A DNA stretch of 64,000 nucleotides, taken from positions 16,358,005 through 16,422,004 of the forward strand of contig JAJKFL010000427.1 in the NCBI GenBank assembly GCA_021186555.1, read 5' to 3'. The stretch comes from Reticulitermes speratus (Eukaryota > Arthropoda > Insecta > Blattodea > Rhinotermitidae). The stretch's first letter is position 1. Each line of letters opens with the position of its first letter. The notes beneath the pieces are model-generated. The model saw only the letters and a program-made list of their open reading frames with translations, did not search any database and was not told the origin of the DNA. Position numbers and translations under genes: made by a program. This document shows positions 33,722-45,594 of this stretch, piece by piece.

Positions 33722-34064
33722 AATTTATTACAGTTTTACTTTTCACTATGCCACTTTCACGTAGGAAGTTTAATCTTACGCAGCACGTACAAAGTCCCTC
33801 AGCGTAAGTTTGGAAAGGGAAAAGTATTTGTATGCAGTTCGGAGTGCCTTGTACGCTGCATGCCAGAAGTTGCTTTAAAGGAAAGTGAGAGTTGTGTTGA
33901 GTGCAGAGTTAAACATACGCGTATCGTATGGCACGACGGTCGACAAACAGAGTGCTTGCTGCACGCAGTCTGGATAGCATTCAAGAACAACGTATATTAC
34001 AGCGAGTTCAGAAATAACTACAGCTCATGATGTTTACGGCTGAGGGCTGGGAAAGTGGCTGCGA

Positions 34065-34470
34065 ATATACTGAATAAACAGTAGAGAACAGCGACAAGGG
34101 GTGACACTCCAGGTTGGGGTTTGTTATGAGATGTTACACAAGGCATCGGACTTGGATGCTTTGGAGGTTATCAAATCAAGAGGATGAGATGGACGGGGCA
34201 TGTAGCATGTATGGAGAAAAGAGAAATGTATATCTGCTGTTGACCACTTTGAAGACATAGGCGTAGGTGGGAGGATGATATTAAAACACATGTTTAAAGA
34301 AATGGGATGGAATGTGTTGGTGCGGACTGCGTTGATCTGGCTCAGGGTAAAGACAGGTGGCGGGCTGTTGCGAGCACAGTAACCAACCTTCGGGTTCTAT
34401 GAAATGCGTGTAATTTCATCTCTAAATGGGAAGTAGTAGCTTCTTATGAAGGACTGTGCGCTACGGAGTT
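34065..34470 (+). mobile_element. RTE-type LINE, C-terminal part and tail, decayed
   Basis: ATCAAATCAAGAGGATGAGA and GGACGGGGCATGTAGCATG match the [11 protein letters not shown] region of the copy at 37360. GCTCAGGGTAAAGACAGGTG and the tail up to GGACTGTGCGCTACGGAGTT follow. The first 100 bp also align with 61598-61770, giving a second family member with the same structure. Reading frames are broken. Confidence 0.75.
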
Positions 34471-34619
34471 CGGCTCTGTGATCGGTGAACAGACTGTGGG
34501 AACAGCAACAGACCTTTCTCCCGAACATCCAGAAACTGTATTCATTCACGCATACCGGTATATTGAAATTATTAAGCGACTTATCTAAATAATCAGTAAC
34601 CAACTAACAATTACTAGCT

Positions 34620-35047
34620 CATTCATTGCGTAGTCTGTCTTACGACAGGTCCATAGACTCTTCCAAAGTGAGTTCTCCACAGAGTGCGATCTAGTGTTCC
34701 CTCTTTCAATTTTCATTATCCCCTCGTTTCCTTAAGTTCATCCAGTAGCCTCCTTCATCTTCTTCCTCGTCTTCTCGTCACTTCCATCTTTCCTTCTATC
34801 TTCCTTGAAAAGGCAGTTCCTACGCAAGATGTGACCAATCCAGTTAGCCTTCCTTCTTTTTATTGTCCGTAGAATATTCCTTTCGTCCTCGACTCTATGT
34901 AATATATCTTCATTTTTCACACGATCGGTCCAAATTATTTTCTTTATCCTTCTCCAACACCACATTTCAAACCTTTCCAGATATTTCTGATCTACTTTCC
35001 GAAGTGTCCAAGTTTCAGCACCATACAAAGCTGTGCTCCAAACGTAT
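34620..35047 (-). mobile_element. RTE-type LINE 3' part, family of 95-1202
   Basis: The minus strand gives MYGAETWTLRKVDQKYLERF, CWRRIKKIIWTDRVKNED and RRKANWIGHILRRNCL, a close match to residues 208-290 of the first LINE. The 3' end TCTGTCTTACGACAGG (plus strand) is also shared. It is truncated before YADD and has a deletion after RNCL. Confidence 0.88.
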
Positions 35048-35845
35048 TTATCAGATATTCAATGCCAGAGGAACAGCATCGATGAAGCATGAGTTCGCCG
35101 CCATATTGTTTCGCCCAGAGCTCAGTAATCCAGTCCACTTCGTCACGACGCACTGCACGTATTGCCCTCCTTCCCGTCAATCTTCATACAGATATATTCA
35201 ACGGGCTTTCTGTTTTGAAAGTTGTGATTTTTCAAACACAGTTCTACAGCATGTCTCTTTTATCGTGTACCTGAGCACGGGGACTTCATCACATAAGAGA
35301 ACGGCATCCACCACGAATTTACGTACTCTTACATAAAATACGGCAAGTTGAACTGCAGGGAGAGAGCGGACCCTAAATTCCCGGCGGGTGAAGGCTTCAT
35401 GGCAGCTGCCCTGCTGAGGGACACGATAAAGTGGGCACACTATACTGTACTAATCAACCATCCAATCATAACGTCCCTTGACGTAAAACACATAAATATA
35501 TTGGGAAAATAGTAAATATCGAATATACTGTTTACTTGTCTCATTTCTTAATGTTTTACACATCTATATCACAATTCCAAGGACAACCTGCACAGCATAT
35601 GGACGCATCATCTCAGACAAATGGAATATCAAGCACGCAACATAAAGCTATCCACCTATAATTTAGCTACTAACTCCCCGTCGGAATTGTGGATCTGCAA
35701 ATGTGGAAGCCCACTTACATAATTAAAACTGGAATGAATCCATATCGATATACTTGGACTGGAGATGATGCTGTCATCACGCCTACGGATTGCTATCCCG
35801 CCGTACTTTCCAGAATCTACGTTATAGGTTGCTGGCTTTCTTTCC
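35048..35845. other. No gene recognised
   Basis: The 157-codon plus-strand frame 34863-35336 begins antisense to the LINE and runs on by chance. Confidence 0.5.
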
Positions 35846-35981
35846 TACTCGGACTCTTGACCCGTGAGGATGGGACCGATACGTTGTCCCGAAACGTCGG
35901 TAAACAATTACCACACGACGCTGTGTAATATCGCAGAAGAGCGCAGATCTCATCAACATCGCGGCGGAAGCCTGAAATCAA
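35846..35981. mobile_element. MITE copy 3 of the 14497 family, left end lost
   Basis: CGGACTCTTGACCCGTGAGG, GATGGGACCGATACGTTGTC and CCGAAACGTCGGTAAACAAT are almost identical to 14570-14640. The right end is CAGAAGAGCGCAGATCTCAT then CATCGCGGCGGAAGCCTGA. ACC and GGT pair around the hammerhead-like core. Confidence 0.75.
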
Positions 35982-36059
35982 GGTATTTGTAATAGTTGTG
36001 GTAAAACCTCTATCCACATACTTTGTTCCTGTTTATGCCCATAAAAATTTTAACAATTT

Positions 36060-36200
36060 TAAAAATTATAATTGTATTTTACGAACTTACATAATGTATA
36101 TTTCTTCCTTAATATGTTTTAAAAAACAACAGTGAACCTCAGGACGACACGAGATTGGCCGAAACATGTAGTTCTATATAATAAATAGAATTTAATTTGT
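36060..36200 (+). repeat. Second copy of the 13605-13745 repeat
   Basis: TTTTACGAACTTACATAATG, TTCTTCCTTAATATGTTTTA and GGCCGAAACATGTAGTTCTA align with 13628-13715. The core at 36134-36174 has GAAC/GTTC outer pairing but CTCAGGA in place of CTGAGGA. Confidence 0.65.
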
Positions 36201-37359
36201 TTGGACAGATAGGGCTACTGATTTATCTTTTGTAATATATGACAATTACTTTCACTTCAGTTAAGTTACGACATTTCATTATGTGTTATACGCATCATGT
36301 GTCTATAAAAGTGCTGTATTAACAGGATGCGTTGAAATATCTCATCGATACACTGAAATAATGCAACTTGACACTACTGCACACTGTACATGTAGGACAG
36401 AATGATCTTACTTTAGGACTCGCCCTTCGCCTAAGCCATGGCGTCAACAAGCATCTCCCATCTCCCATGCATCTCTCTCGCTCCTTCTCTCTGATGCTGA
36501 AACAGGCTCAACCCTTCCCCGCCACGCTGCGCTATCTTACATAACCAACATTCCACAGGAACAAGCCGTGCTTGCTGTTCCGTCCTGTCCTATCTTAGTT
36601 CTTGGCCAGTAGCTTTTCGAAAACGTTGTCCAGATTAGAGGATTGTATAGTGGCCAATCATTCAAATACTTCAACTAAGGAATCAGACTGGCAACAAACA
36701 GACTTAAATCTAACGGAAATTAAATATGTTACTATTGGGATTAACTCTTCAAGGCCTAATGGTTAATTTATGTACCACCATGTTTAACATTCAAGAATTC
36801 TACGTTGCGCCTAGAGAGTTTATCTCTGTGTTTTGTACGAATCACAAAACAAACAGCAATTTTTTCTCTATACAACATTTAATGACAGATTTTAATAACC
36901 GAGATGGACAAAGTTTACTGTGCGATACGAACTGAATGTTGAAGAAAATTCAGTTAACCTTTGTCTTCAGCCCCAGCACGCTACCTTCTTCACTGCCCAA
37001 CGCTTTACCTTGTTTTCATGCTACCTATACCAGAAGGACGAGCGGGCACTGCGTAGGAACCTTCAGAGCAGTAAACTTTTTCTGTCCCCCCCCCCCCCCC
37101 CCACACCTCCCAGTTCTTCTTTCGACGCTTATGTATACGTCATCAGTGTCTTATGATTATAAACTTTCCCTGTAAGTTCAATATGCAGTTGCGTGCAATT
37201 TGTACGTACAGTGTGTGTATGTTATACTCAAGGTGTCGACACGCAATTTAATAGCAACCCGGTTACATAATTAAAATAGTTAGAAATAGCTACACTCGTT
37301 AACGTTATGAAACGGCTTGTGAGTTATCAACGTGTGTCTGTGTGTGTTTATATATTCCA
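36201..37359. other. No gene recognised; C17 run
   Basis: A run of 17 C at 37086-37102 within a pyrimidine-rich stretch. Overlapping frames around it encode proline tracts only. Confidence 0.5.
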
Positions 37360-37992
37360 TTCATGAAGAAATTGAGAGCAGATTGAAGTCAGAGAATGCT
37401 TGTTATCATTCGGTGCAGGATCTTCTGTCTTCCAGTTTGCTATCCAAAAATACAAACATTAAGATATACAGAACTATAATTTTGCCTGTTGTTTTGTATG
37501 GGTGTGAAACTTGGTCTCTCACACAGAGGGAGGAACATAGGCCGAGGTTGTTCGAGAATAGGGTGCTGAGGAGGATATTTGGGCCTAAGAGGGACGAGGT
37601 AACAGGGGAGTGGAGAAGACTACATAACGAGGAACTTTATGATCTGTACTCCTCACCAAACACTATTCGGGTAATTAAATTAAGAAGAATGAGATGGGCG
37701 GGGCATGTAGCACGTATGGGGGAGGGGAGAGGTGCATACAGGATTTTGGTGGGGAGATCTGAGAGGAGACCACTTGGAAGACCCAGGCGTGGATGGGAGG
37801 ATAATATTAAAATGGATCTTCAAGAAGTGGGATGGGGGCATGGATTGGATTCATATGGCTCAGGATAGGGACAAGGTGGCGGACTCTTGTGAATGCGGTA
37901 ATGAACAATCGGGTTCCATAAAATGTGGGGAATTTCTTGACTAGCTGAGGACGTGTTAGCTTCTCAGAAAGGACTCTGCTCCATGGAGTTAC
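37360..37992 (+). mobile_element. RTE-type LINE, RT C-terminus and 3' tail (best copy)
   Basis: The open frame 37332-37868 contains [66 protein letters not shown] and [19 protein letters not shown], the C-terminal part of RTE-type endonuclease/reverse transcriptases. LAQDRDRW-type codons continue in another phase after 37850, indicating a frameshift there. The non-coding tail runs GGGTTCCATAAAATGTGGGG, TTCTTGACTAGCTGAGGAC and CTCCATGGAGTTA. The catalytic YADD part is not present. Confidence 0.9.
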
Positions 37993-38099
37993 TTTACGCA
38001 TATAATATATACAAAGATTACGACACAGAGGCCAGCCTGAAATAACTGACGCATGTGTATTTTGAGTATTTGTACTATGGCTGGTATTTCGTTTCCGGA

Positions 38100-38565
38100 A
38101 ATTATGAATCGAAATGTGACGTTTAGGGCAAATTCCGGTGACAGCATGAAGAATGCCCCGCGATTTAACTGATCTAATGACCTCAGAAGAAATTAATGCT
38201 CTTAGAGGATTCGAAATAAAGAAATTATGTTTCCATAACAGAAGAAGAACGCTGCAGAATAAGAACAAATGAGATACAGGATTTATTACACGGGCTAGAC
38301 ATTGTAAGATTTACAAAATAGCTTACATTGAGATGGCATGGACATACTGAAAGGATGAATAACGAAAAAATGCCAAAACAAGTACTGACTGCTAGAATGG
38401 AAGAAACAAGAAAAAACAGGAAGACCATGGAAAAGATGGACTCATGATGTTGAAAAGGACTTGAAGATAATGGAAATAAGAAATTGGCATATAGTGGCCA
38501 AAGACCGGAATGAGTGCAGTAGGATTTTAGTGGAAGCCAAGGTCCACAATGGACTCTAGTGCTTG
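38100..38565 (+). mobile_element. Second RTE-type LINE family, C-terminal fragment
   Basis: Translation gives FEIKKLCFHNRRRTLQNKNK, then LRWHGHTERMNNEKMPKQVL and TARMEETRKN. Further on, codons resembling NWHTVARDRNE and SGSQGPQWTL appear in other phases. This is the LRWLGHV-type tail of another RTE-like lineage, distinct from both families above. Reading frames are broken several times, so it is old. Confidence 0.75.
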
Positions 38566-39850
38566 AGGAGAATGTAGCACAATCCTCTCTCATTAGAGAC
38601 AGTTGGTCAGAGAGTCAAAACGGAACCAGACTCTTACGAAACTAACATCCTACACACAAGTCAAGCTTGTCGATGTTAAACCGCCCTATCGTACACGTCC
38701 ATCAGGCAGTCAGTCAGTCAGTCAGTCAGCATTACCTATGTCCAGAGATTCTCCAATCCTCAATCTCTTCCACACTTTAACTCCGTCTGTGGCTTTGTCT
38801 GCTGATAAGCCTACTTTCATTCCTGCTAATCTGCAATTCATATAGACCTATCAGTTGTATCTCCAAGTGGTTAAATTAAATGACTGTGATGTATAAATTA
38901 ACTTGATAGTCTTATTAACTCCTACCATTAGTGATTTCAATGTCGATCTCTTTATAGCACAATACTTTTTCTTCACACAAGTTACGAAACAAGCTGTAAG
39001 TAGTATATTTAACCGAGAGCGGATGTGGCCTGTTAAAGAAATGTATCTGTTGGCGTGGAAGGATAGAGTAACGAAATACTGCAGAAGTCTATAACAGCAA
39101 AATGTATTGAATCACTACGTCGTCGTCACAAGGGGACGCAGTGTTCTTACAAATCATCATGCTAATGACGAACAACAAAAATGTCCTATGCCAGTCACTC
39201 CAGGGCGATACGACGCCAGGCATCTTGCTCCACAAAGTGTGCACACAATCTAGACATGTCGAATTTGACCCACTGCACAATCTGGCGGATGGTAGCCCAG
39301 GTCCAGGAGCAATGGCACAAATCAACAACATGTATATGCAGTTGTTTGGCGGGGGGGGGGGGGGGAGTGGTCATGAAATGCAGTAACTCGCTGCTCTGTC
39401 TCAAAGCCTGAAAAAAAAAATGCAATAGAAGAAGGAGACGCTGTTCCAGTGGACAATGTTTCGTCGACGGAGTCGCTTCACTTCGGTACTCTTTCTTCTA
39501 CTTCTCAGCAAGAAATCTTGGTTCTTGACCTGTTATTATGCAATGTATTCCAAGACAGGGTTTTATGGGTTGAAAACACGGAAGATTATCACAACCAGAG
39601 GCTGTGGTGCAAACTAGCGAGAATTTAAAATTTTCAAGCACGCTGAGTAAACAATAGGATGCAATGTTTATTATTTTATCTCTAGTTTAATAACCTGTCA
39701 GTTACGAAAAGCCGTTCAATATGCCATATAATTCAGCCGCAAACGTAAATCCGCCTCTGTGCATGACAGACAACAGATGGAGATGAGTGATCAGATTCAC
39801 GCCAAGGCCGCTTAATCCCCGGAAAAAATGCCTCCGATACTCATTGAAAT
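38566..39850. other. No gene recognised; GTCA and G15 tracts
   Basis: A (GTCA)n tract at about 38707-38729 and a run of 15 G at 39351-39365. Frames on both strands around 39089-39425 mirror each other and have no motif. Confidence 0.5.
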
Positions 39851-39855
39851 TGAGC

Positions 39856-39883
<28 letters not shown>

Positions 39884-39886
<3 letters not shown>

Positions 39887-40127
39887 TGGTGCAACAGCCC
39901 TGGTAGGCCAGGGCCTCCTCATTATCGAGGTTTCACGATCACGCTCAGACACACCACACTCGGTAGGACTCCTCGGGACGAGTGATCAGCCCGAGGCAGA
40001 GACCTGTACCTGACAACACACAACACTCACAGGAGACAGATATCCATTCCCCCCGGGATTCGCACCCGCAATCTCAGCAAGCGAACGGCCACAGACCCAC
40101 TCCTTAGACCGCGCGGCCACTGGAGTA
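39884..40127 (-). mobile_element. SINE2 copy inside a (TA)n tract
   Basis: The minus strand has GGCCGCGCGGTCTAAGGAG and a B box (GGGTGCGAATCCC) at its head, then the body to GGGCTGTTGCACCATG. (TA)n lies on both sides (39855-39882 and about 40131-40162). The insertion therefore split or duplicated a TA tract, and the exact duplication cannot be read. Confidence 0.88.
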
Positions 40128-40166
<39 letters not shown>

Positions 40167-40334
40167 GGGCTATAATATTACTAATTATTTAAGGTTTTCA
40201 ATAGTTACGAAAACTCGCTGTTATATAAATACTCGTATATCGCAGTTAATAATCACAGGTTGTAAAACTCTAACATGCTGTCTGATGCAGTGTTCAAATA
40301 ATTTCTGAACACTGCTCAAATGTCATGCTCATGT

Positions 40335-40465
40335 CGAGCTGACATGATACGTGCTGTCCGAAACGTCGGTAACAATTTACCAGTTCACACGATGTAACAC
40401 CCCAACATCCCAGAAGACCCTAATCTTCATCAACACCGCTGTTAGAACCCAAAATCTCGGTTGCA
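40335..40465. mobile_element. Small inverted-repeat element remnant
   Basis: CTGTCCGAAACGTCGGTAAC, ACACGATGTAACACC and AACATCCCAGAAGACC, then CATCAACACCGCTG. Centre and right end of the GAAACGTC elements. The left arm was not found. Confidence 0.6.
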
Positions 40466-41024
40466 GTGTTGTCCACATTACCACAGAAGTCTATAACTGC
40501 GCGTATTCTTAGGGCACAGCGTGTCTCTCTCAACTGAATAAAATGGTAACTGTAATAATAATAATAATTTCCTGGCGAGAATATGATAAAATTAAAGAAA
40601 AGCAATCGATGTGTAACATATATTACGTATGAAGGCCTTGGTAAGTCCAGTACATGCTTCACTGGCACTTCAAGGTGTTCAATTCAAGAAGTTGAAGCTG
40701 GAAGACCTTCTGGTTTTAGCGGAGGCGAAAGGATATATCCCTTCAAAACAGAATAATTTGTTCTATTATTTTCAACTAGAACAGAATAAATTGTTGTGTT
40801 GTGACCGGATTCACAGTAATTCTACTTGCTCAAAAGCACAACGAGGATGAATTGTCTTAAAAAAAATACATCTAGCTGCCGGCCATATTTCACTTATCCG
40901 TTACTTCTTTCAAATCGGATGACACTAACGCCTGAATGCTGGAACATTCCATCAGTAGTTGTTGCTCTGGGTCAACTTAAAAAAAAAAACCAAAATGGTG
41001 AAATAAAGTCAAATACAAAGTCTC
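40466..41024. other. No gene recognised
   Basis: A short (AAT)n at about 40552-40568. Plus-strand frames 40629-40850 and 40826-41062 have no motif. Confidence 0.45.
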
Positions 41025-41200
41025 TCTCCACGCCACAAGGGCATATGTACGAATGGATGTAGAGCTCCATGAATTCTTAATCTCGGAACTAGATGGAGGT
41101 AAATGATCACCTTCACTACCTGGCCGCCTTACCCTCGGGGAATAAACTCCAGGTACCCATTGCGTAGGAGGCTGGGTGGGCCACAGAGCCAGTCTGGACC
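41025..41200 (-). mobile_element. SINE1 copy, 5'-truncated
   Basis: The minus strand reads GGCCCACCCAGCCTCCTACG, then CCGAGGGTAAGGCGGCCAGG, CCATCTAGTTCCGAGATTAA and the terminal TTGTGGCGTGGAG. One of only two minus-strand SINE1 copies. Confidence 0.75.
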
Positions 41201-41225
41201 AGCTAAAATGCTGGTGACGACAGGA

Positions 41226-42700
41226 CACTATTACCGCGATGAAACAAACCGAGTGTAGAGCTCAGCGAGATGAATCAACAGGATAAACAGCACCTGAAAT
41301 GTCTTCCAACCAATGACCCCTAATAGCCTAAAAAGCTATGTTGGTAAAAGACTCAGAAGGTCTAGTAAAGAAAACCTGTGTTCGTCAAAGGAATGCAAGA
41401 CATGAGATCATCACAGCAGTGTGGAGAATGATTCATCTGCTGGGATGTTAACGCCGAATATCGCAGTGTCTAGTAGAGAAGTGTTTCGCAAAATTTTTGG
41501 ACTGTTTAACAGTCGACACGGACAGAAGAAGCCAGAAGACCTAAATGGCCACGGAGGAGACATTCTCACCTTATGGTCTGTTGACGTTCGTATGGAATGC
41601 TGCACCGAACAAACTGCAGTGCTCATAAAAACGCAGTAAATTTTGCTTCCAAGGAAAAGCGATATCGACATCATATTGACATTCACGCCTTCCCGATCTC
41701 AGCCGTAGGCAGGTCTAATAAATTCGAGTGTGAGTAAATTAAAGGCATTGGAAGTTGGAAAAACAGTAGATCTTAGCATCATGTCAATTGGAGTCTTGTG
41801 CTAGAGACGTAACTTTGGCAGAACTGCAAGGATAAAGCGGTGATGAGAGGTCACTGTCAGATTTTTACAGCTTTTAGGTACATTCATCCTTTAGAGCCTA
41901 GTGGTTAGTATATGTTCTGACAGGTTTAACACAAGGAATTCTGAATTTTGTCCATATCTGATTATGTGTTACATCTGATGCTCACAACAAACAGAAGCTT
42001 AGAGATTGCTTTTTAATGCAAGCATAATGTGTCTTCTGTTACGTAGAAACTGAATCTTTATATACAACGTAAATCCATTCGAGAAATTATAAAGAAATGG
42101 TCGAAGCCCCGGCTTTCAAAACATTTATTAGAGTGTACTCCATATTCAAAGCGAGTGACTAAATTGGCCCTCCTCAAAGCAGTCATTATGTCTATAATGA
42201 CACGCTTGCCACGCCTGGGAATTTGCGGCAGGCACCTACCTTCTAAAAGTGCAGCGCCTGCAAAAGAAGGTTCTTTGCGCGACTGGCAACTTTCCAGAGC
42301 GCACACCGACCCATGATTTGCATGTGGCTTTCAAAATTCCATACGTCTATGATTTCATCACAAAATTATGTATACAAAAAAACAGAAGTCGTACAAAATA
42401 ATGAGCAGGAAAATTATCGCCAAGACTGGATGAGGCTACGTCCAACACAGAAAGTACACGTTTACAACGTAAGAGGCCTAAACTTGGTGGTGGTCAATCC
42501 TAGGACTGTTCAAGCGATAAAACTGCCGTAGTATGTAGGGTAGGCTAAAGACGTTATGTGTTATACAAAGCCTGGATCGACATTGTCTTTCTAAATACTG
42601 CACGTATGTACGTACTATTGTAAATACAGTACTGTAGTTACTTCATGTGACTAGTTATCAAGTATGAGGACAGAACACAAACTTTAAGTATTATATGTAC
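41226..42700. other. No gene recognised
   Basis: The 91-codon (41411-41686, minus) and 72-codon (41421-41639, plus) frames overlap. The 82-codon minus frame 42058-42306 has no family I know. A small unknown exon cannot be excluded. Confidence 0.4.
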
Positions 42701-42710
42701 GTATATTTAT

Positions 42711-42751
42711 ACTACATGTTTCGGCCAAATTGTACGGCCATCATCAGGTAG
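42711..42751 (-). ncRNA. Hammerhead-like motif, exact CTGATGA core (candidate)
   Basis: On the minus strand: TAC, CTGATGA, an extra T, stem GGCC/GGCC, GAAAC, ATGTA, GTA. It has the complete consensus CTGATGA and GAA. Stem I is short (TAC/GTA). Confidence 0.5.
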
Positions 42752-43082
42752 ACTACAATTCCATGATGATTTGATCAGCAAAACAGGATGATGATTATTC
42801 CTATATTCGTGACTAGTTTTCTCAAAATTAACATGTTTAAATATGTACACTTGTCAAAACAAACAAGACACTGGATACAAGAAAAACCTGTCCTTTTGCT
42901 AGACAGGACGCCCCAAGGCGACTATTACTGCAATGGTCGTACTCATTACTTAATAAGATTTAGTCATCAGCCCCAGATGGGGCTCGATGCCAAGACGGAC
43001 AAACTGAATGACTGTTACTTGCACACTAACTTGAATGCCGTCATTCTTCAATGGGTTAAAGTATTTTCCGTCTTTAAGCATT

Positions 43083-43342
43083 TTTTTTTTTCCAATGGAG
43101 CAACAGCCCCTAGCGGGCCAGGACCTCCTCAGTATCGAGGTTTTGAGATCACACTCAGACACACCGCACGCGGTAGGACTGCTCCGGACGAGTGATCAGC
43201 TTGACGCAGAGACCTCTACCTGACAACACACAACACTCACAAGAGACAGCATCCATGTTCCCAGCGGGATTCGAACCCGTAATCCCAGCAAGCGAACGGC
43301 CGCAGACCTACGCCTTAGACCGCGCGGCCACTGCGATTGCCT
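43083..43342 (-). mobile_element. SINE2 copy with 12-bp target duplication
   Basis: TCTTTAAGCATT flanks it at 43071-43082 and 43343-43354. The minus strand has the GGCCGCGCGGTCTAAGGCG head, the B box GGGTTCGAATCCC and the GGGCTGTTGCTCCATTGG end with an A tail. Confidence 0.93.
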
Positions 43343-43354
43343 TCTTTAAGCATT

Positions 43355-44092
43355 ACCTACTGAAACTGAATTACGGATCTGCCGTAGCATAACTGTTAAT
43401 TATTTCTTTAATTTTAAACGCAAAGCATACTCGTCGGCCAAGTCATTCATCCAATACCCTCACCTCTATCTTCACAAAGTAAAAATCACAATGTAGCATT
43501 TTTCCAAGCGCTGTCAAACTTAATGCGTGATAATACTGCAGCTTTTACGATAAAGTGCGATGCCTCTTGCTAAGACATCACTCCCATATTTATACAATAT
43601 TGGCGGCCTTAAGTTAAATGTCTTAAAGTAACAGCCATTGAATGAGGCTTTATATAGTTCTTATGTGTAAATTTTGTACAACCCTGGTGTAGCCAAATTC
43701 TTTAATATCGCCTACTTAAAAGCAATATGTTTCGGGATTTCAACACTATACGTGGACGCAACTGATAAAACACGCTCAACTGACTGTAATATCTAGTTAT
43801 GAGGCTAAACCAGGGGTTACAAAACGTCGCGTGTTACGCATGCGCACGTCGTCTTGTTCAGCAACCAAGAACATTGCAATACATTATGAGAAATGATATG
43901 AGAAAGGCAACAAAACATGTATAACTGAATTGCATTACACATATCCACGATTCATTTACTTTGTTATATAGGACCGGGAATGGGTAATCAGAAAGTCCTA
44001 CTTGTTAATAGGCAGGCTTGGATTGGATTCTCGACTGCGAGGGACACCCACCTATAACAAACTTGACGTAGAATTTTCAAAAGGCACTTTCC
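43355..44092. other. No gene recognised
   Basis: AT-rich with no frame over 60 codons before 43988. One ATGTTTCGGG near 43728 is an isolated GAAACAT. Confidence 0.5.
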
Positions 44093-44106
44093 ACTTACAA
44101 AGTATA

Positions 44107-44293
44107 AAAGCAAAAGTAATCCCATTACAGGCCTGGACAGACCCTTACGGTTCCAGGAGGTTGAGGCTCCCAGATTTCTAAACAATCGGCACATGAAGGT
44201 GGTAAGGTTGTCAGCTCTACGCACCGGCCGCCTTTACCCCCCAGGAAATATTCCTGGTACTCATTTCTGTTAGAGGCTGAGTCGACCTCAGGG
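44107..44293 (-). mobile_element. SINE3 copy, 5'-truncated, with target duplication
   Basis: The body from GAGGTCGACTCAGCC to TGTAATGGGATTAC is present and the tRNA head is absent. ACTTACAAAGTATA (44093-44106) and ACTTGCAAAGTATA (44294-44307) form a duplication with one change, so truncation happened at insertion. Confidence 0.88.
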
Positions 44294-44307
44294 ACTTGCA
44301 AAGTATA

Positions 44308-44880
44308 TTGGACCAAAATAAATAGTGAAAATATTTTCCAATTACAGCAGACATACTGAAAATATGGCAAACACGAAAGAATGTAACATATATATACTTT
44401 GATTCTGTAATCATTTGAAGTCATTTCCTCTCTCATCATCAAACCCAAAACACAACACAATGTACTAGTTTATCAGAGGGACTTAGAGTACCTCGGTTCA
44501 GAATCCCATTATATCGTAATATATTTAGTCCCTCCAGCGAAATATTAGAATAGTGCTTCAAATAGGCCATGACCACTTCCACTACATTAACATTCTACAA
44601 ATTGACGCTGTACAATGCGTCCCTAAATACACCAAATATCATCTTGACACTTCAAGTACAGTTGTTACTACATGCCATGTATGACACACTTCAGCATTAA
44701 AGAGCTACGAATCTTAGCCACAGATAGTATTTATGTGCTTGGTATTGCTCTCAGAATAAACAACGAGTATTTCCCTAAACAAATGGTTGGCCTTCGTAAT
44801 GGAGATTGTGCGTCGTAATTAGATAAATTCAAGCTTCCCTGGGTTTTGAGAAATTTGAGATTTCCACAGCATTGATGTTA
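44308..44880. other. No gene recognised
   Basis: No repeat or motif found. The 111-codon frame 44125-44460 (minus) begins here and reads into the SINE3 copy. Confidence 0.5.
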
Positions 44881-45079
44881 AGGATTCAGTTCTTCTGGGT
44901 TGTTAACGCTGAGTAGCAGATTTACTGACTCCCGACGTTTCCTCAGGAACGTACTGACTTCATCTACAAGGGTCAAGCAGTCATAGAACCTTGAAGACAA
45001 AGACGGTACGCTCCTTCGAAACGTCGGGAATCAGTAAATCTGCTACTCAGCGTTAACAACCCAGAGGACCTGAACCTTC
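44881..45079. mobile_element. Foldback element, arms about 60 bp
   Basis: Left arm 44881-44941 (CAGTTCTTCTGGGTTGTTAA, GCAGATTTACTGACTCCCGA, CGTTTC) and right arm 45017-45079 are reverse complements with few mismatches. The 75-bp centre contains TTGAAGAC and TTCGAAACGTCGGG. The end motif TTCTTCTGGG is shared with the smaller MITEs. Confidence 0.82.
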
Positions 45080-45560
45080 AAAGGGTTTAGCTGCAAAAAG
45101 AAAAAAAAAAAAGAACGACACGTATGGCCCATCGCCTCAAAAAACAGACCCCTGTTCTAAGGACCATATGTGCGCATGTCTGATGCCACTGCGATGATTT
45201 GAATTTTTTGTTCCTTCCTCTTGCATATTTACCCTCTTACCCCACGCCATAATCTCCGTACAACTGAGGCATACCATACTGACTTCGTCCAAGATCTACT
45301 TGCTCTTCCACAGATCGCTGTCGAGGAGAAAGAGAGGGAGTAAAACGAGCAAGGGATAATAAAAAATGCAGTCACTGTTTAAGGTCCAATTTGGTATGTT
45401 TGAAACAAGAGATGTGATCTTTATATCCTGCAATGCTTGTGTGGTAACGTGGTTCGTTTGATGGAGAAAGAAGGGGGTGGGGTGGGGGGGGGGGAGGACC
45501 ATCATGTAATGATTTGAATTTTTTTGAGAGTCAGAAGAATGGGTGTTATGAGCTGCGGTC

Positions 45561-45594
<34 letters not shown>

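Noticed and set aside
34863-35336. 157-codon plus-strand frame
   Set aside because: Its first third is antisense to a LINE; the remainder has no motif.
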